64,000 nucleotides of DNA from Gammaproteobacteria bacterium (GTDB taxonomy: Bacteria > Pseudomonadota > Gammaproteobacteria > Burkholderiales > Burkholderiaceae_C). The stretch covers positions 62,001 to 126,000 of the forward strand of contig JAHJWB010000009.1 in assembly GCA_018828125.1 (NCBI GenBank). The letters are read 5' to 3'. Below, in pieces: positions 1 to 8,998 of the stretch (within the stretch, counting starts at the first letter, position 1; every line of letters begins with the position of its first letter). The notes under the pieces are model-generated. The model was given only the letters and a program-made list of their open reading frames with translations. It was not told the DNA's origin and did no database searches. A program made the position numbers and the translations under genes.

Positions 1-666
1 CGCCAAAGCGTGCTCACCCTCACCACATCTGGTCGCGAGGTGTTCGAGCCGCTACAGCAGCGGTCCCGGGACGAGGCCGCGGCGTTGCTCGCCCCACTGC
101 CCGCTGCGCGCCAGCAAGAACTGGTGGCCGCCATGGAGCGCATCGAGACCTTGCTGGACCCGGCCTCCGCCGCCGCAGCAGCCCCCCGCATCGCCGTACT
201 GCGCGACCCAGTGCCTGGCGACCTCGGCTGGGTGGTGCAGCAACATGGCGAGATCTACTGGCGCGAATATGGCTGGGACAGTAGCTTTGAGGCGCTGGTC
301 GCAGAGATCGCCGCGCAATTTCTGCGCAAGTTTCAGCCCGCATGGGAGCGTTGCTGGGTGGCCGAGCTGGACGGCGAACGCGTGGGCGCTGTGTTTGTGG
401 TGCGCAAATCGACCACCACCGCCCAGCTGCGCATGCTAATCCTGTCGCCCAAGGCGCGTGGGCTGGGTCTGGGCGCGCGCCTGACGGACGAGTGCATCGC
501 GTTTGCGCGTGCCAAAGGCTACAAAAAGATGGTGCTGTGGACGAACAGCTGCCTGACGGCTGCACGGGGTATCTACGCAAAGCGGGGTTTCAAACTGATA
601 AAGTCCGAACCGTATGAAGGATTTGGCCAGCCATTGGTGGGAGAAACGTGGGAACTGAGGCTGTAG
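1..666 (+). CDS. MarR-GNAT fusion acetyltransferase, 5' partial
   Basis: The reading frame is open from the first base, so the gene starts outside the window. The first residues (RQSVLTLTTSGREVF) match the beta-wing of a MarR-type winged helix, followed by the dimerisation helix. From about residue 60 the protein is a GNAT acetyltransferase, with the acetyl-CoA loop visible as SPKARGLGLGARL and the terminal fold as ARGIYAKRGFKL. MarR-GNAT fusions are a known arrangement, usually transferring acetyl from acetyl-CoA to a small amine. The substrate cannot be told from the sequence. Confidence 0.85.
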   Translation, partial: RQSVLTLTTSGREVFEPLQQRSRDEAAALLAPLPAARQQELVAAMERIETLLDPASAAAAAPRIAVLRDPVPGDLGWVVQQHGEIYWREYGWDSSFEALVAEIAAQFLRKFQPAWERCWVAELDGERVGAVFVVRKSTTTAQLRMLILSPKARGLGLGARLTDECIAFARAKGYKKMVLWTNSCLTAARGIYAKRGFKLIKSEPYEGFGQPLVGETWELRL

Positions 667-752
667 CGCAGGGGACTGCGCAGCAAAACTGCCCAGCGCG
701 GGTGAGCCAGCGTCACGTTTTCCGCGCCCCCCTGCCAACATGGGCGGGCCAT

Positions 753-779
753 AAAAAATGGTCCCGCAGGACCAATTTT
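753..779. terminator. Bidirectional terminator
   Basis: The hairpin TGGTCC-CGCA-GGACCA (759-774) is flanked by AAAAAA on the left and ATTTT on the right. It can therefore end transcription from both sides. It lies between the rightward acetyltransferase and the leftward small gene at 823-1011, which converge here. Confidence 0.75.
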
Positions 780-822
780 GTATGAAGGTGCGACGCCTAG
801 CGGCGCATACGGGCTCCAGCCC

Positions 823-1011
823 TTACCACTCGCCCACTTCCCGCACACGCTGAGCCAAATCAAAAGGCTCTTCTTCTTCCGCTATTGTGTCCACCACGAG
901 TGCAGGAGTCGCCAAGGCGGCCGCGACCGGGGCCCGCTGAGGCATAAAACGGCCAAACACATGGCTGGCAAGGGTTTCGTGCAAGGGGGCGGAAAACGGT
1001 GTGGCAAACAT
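823..1011 (-). CDS. Small hypothetical protein (62 aa)
   Basis: A 62-codon ORF starting MFATPFSAPLHETLASHVFG. The start is chosen because AAAAGGAA lies 6-8 bases upstream of ATG. A much longer in-frame ORF extends upstream but runs antisense to yigZ and lacks such a site. The protein is Ala/Pro-rich in the middle and has an acidic EEEE patch near the C-terminus, with no signal peptide or membrane segment. I do not recognise the family. The good ribosome site and the terminator just beyond its stop support it as a real gene. Confidence 0.55.
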   Translation of the reverse strand: MFATPFSAPLHETLASHVFGRFMPQRAPVAAALATPALVVDTIAEEEEPFDLAQRVREVGEW

Positions 1012-1227
1012 GGCAGTTCCTTTTCTGATGGCCTGAGTGCTTTTAAATAGATGGCAACAGCGTAGACCACCGCAACAAGCCTCCAGTGTAGGAACGGAAG
1101 CCTTTTTAAGGTGTGACAGAACGCACAAACAACACGGTTTTGTCATTAAGGGTGTGCCTGTTGCGACAAACGGTAGGGCGCACGCCACACATCGATCATG
1201 TTGGCGCCGCCGTAAACTCGTCGCCCC

Positions 1228-1830
1228 ATGCCCCACACCCTGGCCGCGCCCGCGCACAGCGAAGTCATCATCAAGAAAAGCCGTTTCATCGGCTGCGTAC
1301 AACCCATGGCCGACCGCGCCAGCGCCCAGGCAACGGTCGATGCGCTGTGGAAGCAGCACCCCGGCGCCGCCCACATCTGCTGGGCGCTGCTGGCGGGTGG
1401 CCAGTCGGCAGCGGTGGACGATGGCGAACCGGGCGGAACCGCAGGGCGGCCCATGCTCGATGTGCTGCGCCATCAGGACCTGGAGGGGGTTTTGGCCACA
1501 GTGGTGCGTTACTTTGGCGGCGTCAAGCTGGGGGCGGGTGGCCTGGTGCGCGCCTACACCGATACCGTCGCCCAGGCCCTGCTGACTGCCCAAAAAGTAA
1601 CCCTGCAGCGCATGAAAACGCTGCAATGCCATGTGCCCTACGCGCTGGAGGGCCTGCTGCGCCGCGAGATCGAAGCCACGGGCGCAGAACTGCTGAACGT
1701 GCAACACGGCACGCTGGTGGTACTGCAATTGCGCCTGCCCGAGACGCTGGCAACCGTCTTTGTGCAGCGCATCAACGACAGCGGCCAAGGGCGCGTGGGC
1801 TGGACTGACGCAGAAAATCTTTTGGCATGA
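1228..1830 (+). CDS. YigZ/IMPACT family protein
   Basis: 200 residues with the two marks of the UPF0029/IMPACT family. These are DDGEPGGTAGRPML at about residue 70 and TVVRYFGGVKLGAGGLVRAY at about 92-111. The C-terminal third is the ferredoxin-like DUF1949-type domain. Bacterial YigZ is a cytoplasmic protein of unsettled function. The eukaryotic relative IMPACT modulates GCN1/GCN2 signalling. Length is normal for the family. Confidence 0.92.
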   Translation: MPHTLAAPAHSEVIIKKSRFIGCVQPMADRASAQATVDALWKQHPGAAHICWALLAGGQSAAVDDGEPGGTAGRPMLDVLRHQDLEGVLATVVRYFGGVKLGAGGLVRAYTDTVAQALLTAQKVTLQRMKTLQCHVPYALEGLLRREIEATGAELLNVQHGTLVVLQLRLPETLATVFVQRINDSGQGRVGWTDAENLLA

Positions 1831-1948
1831 AAGCGCAATACCCTGCACTCGTCATGCTTACAAATGCCTCTGCGCCTACAAGCACTTTAAGGCTTGGCCT
1901 GCACACTGGCGGCTCACCTGATCTGGGTGGGATACGAGGAGACACCCG

Positions 1949-3364
1949 ATGAGCCAACCGCTCGACACCATCATCATCGGCGCTGGCACGGCCGGTTTGG
2001 CCGCACTGCGCGAGGTGCGCAAGCGCACAGACCGGTACATCATCGTGAACGAAGGCCCCTGGGGCACCACCTGCGCACGTGTGGGGTGCATGCCTTCCAA
2101 AACGCTGATCGAAGCGGCCAATGCTTTTCACCGGCGCCACGCTTTTGACGAATTCGGTCTGCGCGGCGCAGACCAGCTGACGGCAGACATCCCCGCCATC
2201 CTGCAACGCGTGCGCGCCCTGCGGGACGATTTCGTGGCAGGTGCCGTCAAGGCAACTGACGAACTGGGGAGCGCCCGCATTGCAGGTCGCGCTACCCTCC
2301 TCGGCCCCCGCACCGTGGACATTGACGGCACGCCGTACACCACCAAAAGCATCATCATCGCCACCGGGTCACGCCCCCGCGTGCCAGAAGAATGGCTGGC
2401 CTTTGGCGACCGCATGCTGACCACCGACACCCTGTTCGAGCAGCCCACCCTCGGCCCGCGCATCGCGGTGATTGGCATGGGCCCCATCGGCGTGGAGCTG
2501 TCGCAAGCGCTGGCGCGGCTGGGTTTGGAGGTGGCGGCCTTCACCACGGGCGACACGCTGGCCGGTTTGGCCGACCCCGCGCTGAATGCCGAACTGACGG
2601 CGCTACTCAAAAAAGAGATGGTGCTGCACACCGGCGCTCCTGCAGAGCTGCGCGAAGTAGCAGGTGGCATTGAGGTGCGCAGTGGCACCAACCGCGTGGT
2701 GGTGGATCAGGTCGTCGCGGCCATGGGCCGGGTGCCCAATATCCAATACATGGGACTGGAGACACTGGGCGTTCCGCTGGACAAGCGCGGCATGCCCACG
2801 GTAGACCCACAGACCCAGCAGATTGGCGATTTGCCGGTGTTTCTGGCCGGAGACGCCAACACCCACACTCCGTTGCTGCACGAAGCCGCAGACGAAGGCC
2901 ATATTGCAGGCATGAACGCGCTGGCCGACACACCCACACGCTTCAAACGCCGCACGCCCCTGGGGATTGTTTTTTGCGACCCGAACATCGCCACCGTTGG
3001 CCAGCGCTTGGCGGATATGGACCCAGCCCAAACCGCCACAGGTACGGTCAGCTTTGGCAACCAGGGCCGCGCGCGCACTGCCCAACGCAATCAAGGGCGC
3101 TTGTATGTATATGCAGACAAAGCCACCGGCCAGATCCGGGGCGCTGAAATGTGCGCGCCCGATGGTGAGCACCTCGCCCACGTGTTGGCATTGGCCATCC
3201 ACCAGAAGCTGACCGTGCATGACGTGTTGGGCATGCCGTTCTATCACCCCACTCTCGAAGAAGGGCTCAGGACTGCATTACGCGACGCGGCACGCCAACT
3301 GCCCCAGGTCCGCGAGTCCGATCTGGCGGCCTGTCGTCCCATTGGAGTGGCAGCGCTGGAATAG
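1949..3364 (+). CDS. Dihydrolipoyl dehydrogenase-like flavoprotein
   Basis: 471-residue class I pyridine-nucleotide disulfide oxidoreductase. The N-terminal FAD fold is IIIGAGTAGLAAL and the redox-active disulfide is TCARVGCMPSK (about residue 42). An NAD(P) Rossmann motif VIGMGPIGVELSQAL lies near residue 173, and the C-terminal interface motif FYHPTLEE carries the His-Glu pair. In this family electrons pass between NAD(P)H, FAD and a disulfide such as dihydrolipoamide. No 2-oxoacid dehydrogenase genes are adjacent, so the true partner is unknown. Start: GAGGAGACACCCG precedes ATG. Confidence 0.88.
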   Translation: MSQPLDTIIIGAGTAGLAALREVRKRTDRYIIVNEGPWGTTCARVGCMPSKTLIEAANAFHRRHAFDEFGLRGADQLTADIPAILQRVRALRDDFVAGAVKATDELGSARIAGRATLLGPRTVDIDGTPYTTKSIIIATGSRPRVPEEWLAFGDRMLTTDTLFEQPTLGPRIAVIGMGPIGVELSQALARLGLEVAAFTTGDTLAGLADPALNAELTALLKKEMVLHTGAPAELREVAGGIEVRSGTNRVVVDQVVAAMGRVPNIQYMGLETLGVPLDKRGMPTVDPQTQQIGDLPVFLAGDANTHTPLLHEAADEGHIAGMNALADTPTRFKRRTPLGIVFCDPNIATVGQRLADMDPAQTATGTVSFGNQGRARTAQRNQGRLYVYADKATGQIRGAEMCAPDGEHLAHVLALAIHQKLTVHDVLGMPFYHPTLEEGLRTALRDAARQLPQVRESDLAACRPIGVAALE

Positions 3365-3460
3365 TCCGCAAGGTTTTCGGGCCCGGCGCTTCAGTTGTAA
3401 CGCCCTCTCAAGTCTGCGGCCAGGGTGCCGATAAACCATCATTGCTCCCAAGGAATCACC

Positions 3461-3676
3461 ATGGACGTCGCACTCTCCAACAGTATCGTCAGCACCGCCA
3501 CAGCACTGGCCAGCGCCAAGACTTCAGACGCCTTGAACATGGTGGTGCTGAAAAAAGCAATCGACATCCAGGCGTCGTCAGCAGCTACCTTGCTGGATGC
3601 GATGCAGCAATCCATGCCCCAACCCGCCCTGGCCACCAGCGGCTCTTTGGGCACCCAGGTCAATACATTCGCCTGA
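3461..3676 (+). CDS. YjfB-like putative motility protein
   Basis: 71 residues beginning MDVALSNSIVSTATALASAK, with AAGGA 5 bases before ATG. The Ser/Ala-rich start, the KKAIDIQASSAATLLDAM centre and the short polar tail resemble the YjfB family of small proteins annotated as putative motility proteins. That role is weakly supported in general. It stands alone between convergent genes. An upstream in-frame start would add 12 residues but has no ribosome site. Confidence 0.65.
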   Translation: MDVALSNSIVSTATALASAKTSDALNMVVLKKAIDIQASSAATLLDAMQQSMPQPALATSGSLGTQVNTFA

Positions 3677-3680
3677 AAGT

Positions 3681-3717
3681 AGGCTGGCGCAAGCGGTCAG
3701 GCAAGGCGCGCCAGCCT
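3681..3717. terminator. Convergent-gene hairpin
   Basis: Perfect 10-base arms AGGCTGGCGC (3681-3690) and GCGCCAGCCT (3708-3717) are separated by 17 bases. The hairpin sits between the end of the YjfB-like gene and the end of the leftward FAD oxidase gene. There is no long T run, so it is a terminator candidate by position. Confidence 0.5.
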
Positions 3718-3739
3718 TACCCCGACCCCTTACCCCCAA

Positions 3740-4885
3740 CTACCGCAGCCGCGCAGGCGACAGCCCCGCCACATCCACCTTCTCGCGCACCAACTCCTCG
3801 GCCAGCGATTCGCCCAGTAATAGTTGTCGCGCCAGTAGCGACGCACCCGCCGCGCTCTGAATCCCATACCCGCCCTGCCCGGCTAGCCAGAAGAAGCCCG
3901 GCACGTGGTTGTCCCAGCCAATCACCATGTCGCCATCAGGCACAAACGAGCGCAGCCCGGCCCAGGTGTGGGAGGGACGGCGGATCTGGAAGGTGGTCAT
4001 TTCTTCAATGTGATAAATGCCCGTGGCCACATCCAGCTCTTCGGGCACCACGTCGTGCGGGTGCGTCGGGTCGGCGTTGGCGGGTGAACCCAGCAACTGG
4101 CCTGCATCGGGCTTGAAATAAAAACTTTCGTCGATGCCGATCACCGCAGGCCAGTGGGTGGCGTCCATGCCGTCGGGCACAGCGAAGGTAAAGGCGGTGC
4201 GGCGGCGTGGCTCCAAGCCAACGAGAGGAACGCCCGCCAGGCCCGCCACCACGTCGGCCCAGGCACCTGCGGCATTCGCGATGGTTTTGGCCTGCAGCGC
4301 CCGGCCATCAGCCAAGGTCACATGCCAAACGTCGTCTTCACGCTGCAAGGCCGTGACATCCGCATTCGTCAGCACCTGCCCGCCGCGTTGCCGCAGGCCA
4401 CGCAAATAACCCTGGTGAAGCGCGTGCACATCAATATCGGAGGCTTCAGGCTCGCTCACGCCCGCAACGACGGCCTCGGGTTTCAGGCAAGGCAATTGGG
4501 CCAGCAGCGCGTCCTTTTCCACCCATTCCACGTTAGGCGATGCGGCATGGGCCTCTGCATAGGCCTGTTTCAGCAGGTCGAGCTGATCAGGCCCTGCCAC
4601 ATAGACCACACCACGGGGCGAGAGGATGGGGTCGGAGCCAAACTCAGGTGGCGGCGCGTCGTAGAAAGCACGGCTCGCCCGCGTCAGCGCCTGGATATTG
4701 GGCGTGCCATAGGTGGCCATGTACAAGGCTGCCGAACGGCCTGTTGTGTGGTAGCCGGGCTGCGACTCGCGCTCCAATAGCAGCACGCTGGCGCCCTTGA
4801 CCCCGGCGCTCTCCTGCACTAGCTGCCAGGCCAATGAGGCACCCGCGATGCCCGCACCGATGACGATGGTGTCCACTGATTGCAT
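3740..4885 (-). CDS. FAD-dependent amino acid oxidase/dehydrogenase (DAO family)
   Basis: About 381 residues. The N-terminal dinucleotide fold is TIVIGAGIAGASLAWQL and a second FAD-contacting stretch is GYHTTGRSAAL. The C-terminal DAO signature is DGDMVIGWDNHVPGFFWLAGQGGYGIQ. DAO enzymes oxidise D-amino acids, glycine or N-methyl amino acids. The start MQSVDTI is preferred because GGAG lies 8 bases upstream. An alternative start 8 codons earlier overlaps the amidase stop. It is the last gene of the leftward operon, 20 bases behind the amidase. The substrate is inferred to be a D-amino acid from the upstream D-serine lyase. Confidence 0.83.
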   Translation of the reverse strand: MQSVDTIVIGAGIAGASLAWQLVQESAGVKGASVLLLERESQPGYHTTGRSAALYMATYGTPNIQALTRASRAFYDAPPPEFGSDPILSPRGVVYVAGPDQLDLLKQAYAEAHAASPNVEWVEKDALLAQLPCLKPEAVVAGVSEPEASDIDVHALHQGYLRGLRQRGGQVLTNADVTALQREDDVWHVTLADGRALQAKTIANAAGAWADVVAGLAGVPLVGLEPRRRTAFTFAVPDGMDATHWPAVIGIDESFYFKPDAGQLLGSPANADPTHPHDVVPEELDVATGIYHIEEMTTFQIRRPSHTWAGLRSFVPDGDMVIGWDNHVPGFFWLAGQGGYGIQSAAGASLLARQLLLGESLAEELVREKVDVAGLSPARLR

Positions 4886-4905
4886 GGTTGGTCTCCAGTC
4901 TCGAT

Positions 4906-6462
4906 TCACACTGCGGACACTTGGGCCGTCGATGCAGCCCGGTCATCGCGCGGCAGGCTGCGGGCATCCCGCGCGTCCGGCGCGCCGGTCACGATGGAGG
5001 TCAGCGCGGGCTCGGCATTTGTTTGCATCAGCTTGGCGATGTCAGGCCGTGGGCGGGCCAGTCCGCCGATGCCCTTGAATGCCTGCTCCAGCGCGTGGCC
5101 TACGCCCAGAGTGTGCCGGTCGGCGCGAAAGCGCCCCACGATCTGCAGGCCAAAGGGCAAGCCAGCATCGTCCAGCCCACACGGCAGGCTGAGCGCCGGG
5201 TGGGTGGTCAGCGTGGTCACATAGGTCAGCGCTAGCCAGCGGTAGTAGTTGGCCTGCGGCTCGCCGTTGATGTGGCTGGCGAACAGCTGCGTCCACGCAA
5301 AAGGCGACACGGGCGTGGTGGGCGCCAGGATCACGTCGTACTGCTCATACAACTTCTGGAACCGCGCCAGGATGCGTGTCTGCTCGGCCTGCGCCCAGGC
5401 GCTGTCCAGCAACGTCATCGCCGCGCCCATCTCGTAGTTGGCGCGGGTGTTGGGGCCCAGGCTGGTGGGGTCGCGCTCATAGGCTTCGCGCGTGCTGGCC
5501 ACAAAGGCTTCCGCGCGCAGCACGTCAAAACAGCGGTGTACATCGCCCAGGTCGATGTCGATGGCATCGCAGCTTGCAAACAGGTGCTTCATGGCCTGCA
5601 CCTTCTGGCGGAACACAGCGCGGATGCTGTTGTCCACAGCGCAGGCGCCGAGGTCCTCGGTGTAGGCCACGCGCAGGCGGCTCAAGTCCACCATTTCGGG
5701 CAGCAGAAAACTCATCGGGTCCAGCGGGTAGCTCAGCGGGTCGCCCGCCGACATGCCCGCCGTGGCGGCCAGTTGCAGGCAAGCTTCTTCCACCGTGCGG
5801 CCCATGGGACCGACCACCGAAATGGGCGTCCAGCCCAGTAGCTTGCGCGAGCTGGGCACCACGCCGGGCGATGGCCGAAAGCCCACCACCCCACAAATGG
5901 ACGCAGGGATGCGCAGCGACCCGCCCGTGTCCGAACCTGTGCACACCGGCAGCATGTCGCACGCCAGCGCAGCGGCCGATCCACCCGAGGACCCGCCGGC
6001 GTTCAGGTTCGGGTTGAACGGATTGCCCGTGGCGCCCCACACCGTGTTGCGCGAGTTGGCGCCAGCACCCATTTCGGGGATGTTGGTCTTGCCCGCCACG
6101 ATGGCGCCCGCTGCGCGCAGGCGTGCCACCAGCACGTTGTCCTCCGCCGGGATGTTGCTGCGGTAGATCTCCGAGCCATAGGTGGTCAGCAGCCCGGCAG
6201 TGGCCTCCAGGTCCTTCACGCCCAGTGGTAGCCCGTGCAGCAGGCCCAGCGGTTCGCCACACAGCACCGCCTGCTCGGCCGCCTTGGCCTCCGAGCGAGC
6301 GCGGTCGTAGCAAGTGGCGGTGATGGCGTTCACATGCGGGTTGACGGCCTCGATGCGTTCAATGCACGCATCGAGCAGTTCCACCGGCGATACCTCACGG
6401 GTGCCGATGCGATGGCGCAGTTCGTTGGCGGTCAGCTCGACCAAGGTGTTATGGCTTGTCAT
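4906..6462 (-). CDS. Amidase (amidase signature family)
   Basis: 518 residues with the full Ser-cisSer-Lys catalytic set: Lys in GVKDLEAT, cis-Ser in GGSSGGSAAAL and the nucleophile in DTGGSLRIP. The family hydrolyses carboxamides and includes GatA. The gene is isolated from gatB and gatC and sits in a catabolic operon, so a small-molecule amide is more likely. AAGGAGA precedes the chosen ATG (MTSHNTL). It follows the Bug-protein gene by 31 bases. Product deamidation to an amino acid would feed the neighbouring oxidase or D-serine lyase (inference). Confidence 0.88.
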   Translation of the reverse strand: MTSHNTLVELTANELRHRIGTREVSPVELLDACIERIEAVNPHVNAITATCYDRARSEAKAAEQAVLCGEPLGLLHGLPLGVKDLEATAGLLTTYGSEIYRSNIPAEDNVLVARLRAAGAIVAGKTNIPEMGAGANSRNTVWGATGNPFNPNLNAGGSSGGSAAALACDMLPVCTGSDTGGSLRIPASICGVVGFRPSPGVVPSSRKLLGWTPISVVGPMGRTVEEACLQLAATAGMSAGDPLSYPLDPMSFLLPEMVDLSRLRVAYTEDLGACAVDNSIRAVFRQKVQAMKHLFASCDAIDIDLGDVHRCFDVLRAEAFVASTREAYERDPTSLGPNTRANYEMGAAMTLLDSAWAQAEQTRILARFQKLYEQYDVILAPTTPVSPFAWTQLFASHINGEPQANYYRWLALTYVTTLTTHPALSLPCGLDDAGLPFGLQIVGRFRADRHTLGVGHALEQAFKGIGGLARPRPDIAKLMQTNAEPALTSIVTGAPDARDARSLPRDDRAASTAQVSAV

Positions 6463-6493
6463 CTCGGGCTTGTCTCCTTGTTCACACGGGGGC

Positions 6494-7480
6494 TCAATCA
6501 GCCGTGATGGCCGCCCGCTGTGCAATAGCGCGCATCAGCGGCAGCTCCTTGTCTATCAACTCGCTCACGGCCTTGGCAGAAGCATAGGTCGGTTCAAACC
6601 CCACGGCGATCAGTTTGTCGCGGGTTTCAGGGTCTGCCACCACCTGCGCCAGCGTTTGCTCCAGCCGCGCCTTGACGGAGGGCGGCAGGCCACGTGGCGC
6701 CACCATGGCCAGCCAGGTGTCCATCTCCACGCCGGGGTAGCCACTTTCTGCCAGCGTGGGCACCTTGGGCAGCAGGGCCGAGCGCTTGCCCGCTGTCACG
6801 GCAATCGCCTTGATCTTGCCGTCTTTCAGCTGCGGCAGCGCGGCCGACACGGTATCGACCGTGAATGGAATCTGCCCACCCATCAGGTCCACCATGGCGG
6901 GCGAGCTGCCCTTGTAGGGCACGTGCTGGATCTTCAGCCCCGCCGCGTGGAAGAACATTTCACCCGCAAACTGCGACGTAGTGCCCGCGCCATACGAGCC
7001 ATACGAATACTTGTCGGGCCCCGCCTTCACCATGGCCACAAACTGCTTCACGTCGCTGACCGGCACGTCCTTGTTGGCCAGCAGGATCAGGCTGGTGCGC
7101 CCTGCAATGCCAATGGGCTCAAAGCTCTTGACCGGGTCGTACGGCAGCTTGGCGCGCACGGCGGGGTTGACCGTGAAGGTGGTGCCCGAACTCATCAGCA
7201 GCGTGTAGCCATCCGGCGCCGCCTTGGCCACATACGCCGCACCGATGGTGGTGCCCGCCCCCGCACGGTTGTCGATCACCACGCTCTGGCCCAACTTGTC
7301 GCCCAGCTTCTTGCCGATAAGGCGGCCCAGCACATCGGTGGCTCCACCGGGTGGGAACGGAATCACCAGCGTGATCGGCTTGGTGGGGAACGCAGCCTCC
7401 TGCGCCACGGCGGGGCCCCAAGCAGCGGCCCCCAGGGCACAAATGACAGCGGACGACAAAAGCAGTTGCTTGCGGTTCAT
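6494..7480 (-). CDS. Bug-family periplasmic solute-binding protein (TctC-like)
   Basis: 328 residues with a Sec signal peptide of about 26 residues ending near GPAVAQEA. It is followed by the Bug-family start FPTKPITLVIPFPPGGATD and the ligand-loop region DNRAGAGTTIG. Such proteins bind carboxylates, amides or amino acids in the periplasm and are greatly expanded in Comamonadaceae and Bordetella, often without linked membrane genes, as here. GGAGAG precedes the chosen ATG. The place between dsdA and the amidase suggests it binds the operon's substrate. Confidence 0.9.
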   Translation of the reverse strand: MNRKQLLLSSAVICALGAAAWGPAVAQEAAFPTKPITLVIPFPPGGATDVLGRLIGKKLGDKLGQSVVIDNRAGAGTTIGAAYVAKAAPDGYTLLMSSGTTFTVNPAVRAKLPYDPVKSFEPIGIAGRTSLILLANKDVPVSDVKQFVAMVKAGPDKYSYGSYGAGTTSQFAGEMFFHAAGLKIQHVPYKGSSPAMVDLMGGQIPFTVDTVSAALPQLKDGKIKAIAVTAGKRSALLPKVPTLAESGYPGVEMDTWLAMVAPRGLPPSVKARLEQTLAQVVADPETRDKLIAVGFEPTYASAKAVSELIDKELPLMRAIAQRAAITAD

Positions 7481-7539
7481 GGGGTGCTCTCCAAAGGTGA
7501 ACAAAGTTGCTAAATTGAGGAAACCAAAGGATGGACAAA

Positions 7540-8904
7540 TCAGACTTGCGCAGCCAGCACGGCCCGCCCGTGCTGCACAAAGCCCTGGTACTGCGCTTCG
7601 GGCACCAGCAGGCCGCCCGTGGTCCACACCAAGTGCGTGGCGTTGTGCAGCACCGCATCCACGCCGGTGTTGGCCAGCCAGGCCTGCCCGGCGGTAGTGC
7701 CCGTCAGCATGGCCGGGCCGCTGAAGCCAGCGGCGGCCGATGGCTCGATGCGCTCGCCCAGGGCATCCAGCACTAGCACCAGCTGCGCAAACAAGGTGTC
7801 GTCGGCTACGGTGAACACGCCCGACAGCAGCGGCCGCATCAGCTCGGCCGCCAGCAGTGACGCACGCGGCACGGCCAGGCCATCGGCCTCGGTGCGGTTG
7901 GTCAGGCCCCAGTCGTACACCGACGGGTGGTTGCCCATGCCGTGTGTTGAATCCGCCAGCATTTGCACCATGAAGCAAGACGACTGAACAGGTTCGGCAA
8001 AGAAACAATGCACATGGGCCCCCAGCAACTGTCGCAGGCCAAACGTGATGCCCGCTGGCGCGCCGCCTACCCCGCAAGGCAGGTACACGATGAGCGGGTG
8101 CTCGGCATCCACCGCCACGCCCTGCTCCACCAATTGGTTCTGTAAATGCAACGCCGCAGCGCTATAGCCCAGCAGCAGCGAGAAGGATTGCTCGTCGTCC
8201 ACAAAGTGGCACAGGGGGTTGCCGGCCGCCTCGGCACGGCCTGAAGCCACGGCGCGTTCGTAGTCGCCCGCGTGTTCCACCACCGTCACTCCGCGCTGCC
8301 GCAGGCGGTCTTTCTTCCATTCCTTGGCATCGGCCGACATGTGCACCGTCGCCTGAAAGCCCAGCGCCGACGCCACCACGCCAATGCTCATCCCCAGGTT
8401 GCCGGTCGAGCCCACCGCCACTTGGTAGCGGCCCAGTACCTCGCGCGCAGCCGGGGTGGCCAGCGCACGGTAGTCACCACCAGCCTCGACCAGACCGTGC
8501 TCTAGCGCAAGCCGCTCAGCAAACTCCAGCACCTCGTGCATGCCGCCCCGGGCCTTGATGGAACCCGCCACCGGCAGGCTGTGGTCGGCCTTGATGAACA
8601 AACGCCCCTGCCCTTCGACCAATCCGAGTGCGGGCCGCAGCGCGGCAGCAGGCCGCAGGGGCGACTCCACAACGCCCCCGGTGGCGCCCAGTTCAGGAAA
8701 CACGTCCGCCAGCAGCCCTGCAAAACGCGCCATGCGGGCGGCAGCGGCGTTCGTATCATCCAGACTAATGCTGCGCTCCAAGGCCCGCAAAGCAGCGGCG
8801 GGATGCGCGTGCCGAGCCGGATTGGTCCACAGGGCGGGCTGGGCATTTCTCAATCGGCTGGCGAGCAGAGCATCCACAGCAGGCGTTGGTTTGTCAGGCG
8901 TCAT
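7540..8904 (-). CDS. dsdA: D-serine ammonia-lyase
   Basis: About 454 residues of fold-type II PLP enzyme. The PLP lysine is in [19 protein letters not shown], the phosphate loop is [12 protein letters not shown], and the motif [16 protein letters not shown] follows. The family converts D-serine to pyruvate and ammonia. Length matches DsdA. Two Met starts are possible (8937 or 8904); neither has a strong ribosome site, and 8904 ([11 protein letters not shown]) fits the usual family length. It is the first gene of the operon, and the LysR gene at 8999 diverges from it in the manner of dsdC. Confidence 0.88.
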   Translation of the reverse strand: MTPDKPTPAVDALLASRLRNAQPALWTNPARHAHPAAALRALERSISLDDTNAAAARMARFAGLLADVFPELGATGGVVESPLRPAAALRPALGLVEGQGRLFIKADHSLPVAGSIKARGGMHEVLEFAERLALEHGLVEAGGDYRALATPAAREVLGRYQVAVGSTGNLGMSIGVVASALGFQATVHMSADAKEWKKDRLRQRGVTVVEHAGDYERAVASGRAEAAGNPLCHFVDDEQSFSLLLGYSAAALHLQNQLVEQGVAVDAEHPLIVYLPCGVGGAPAGITFGLRQLLGAHVHCFFAEPVQSSCFMVQMLADSTHGMGNHPSVYDWGLTNRTEADGLAVPRASLLAAELMRPLLSGVFTVADDTLFAQLVLVLDALGERIEPSAAAGFSGPAMLTGTTAGQAWLANTGVDAVLHNATHLVWTTGGLLVPEAQYQGFVQHGRAVLAAQV

Positions 8905-8998
8905 ACAAGGGCAAAGCGTTGGGGGTCTTGGCTGCATTCTTCGCCGGTCGCGCCTCCATCACAAACCATTTATATTGAGCAAAGCATTAGTATTAATA
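8905..8998. promoter_or_regulatory. Divergent dsdA/LysR promoter region
   Basis: A 94-base gap between divergent starts. The LysR-proximal 35 bases (about 8964-8998) are strongly A/T-rich compared with the flanking coding DNA, as expected for promoters and a LysR operator. I cannot pick a single operator with confidence. Confidence 0.4.

Noticed and set aside
823-1848. 341-codon leftward ORF covering yigZ
   Set aside because: Only its last 62 codons, behind a good ribosome site, are plausible; the rest is antisense to yigZ.
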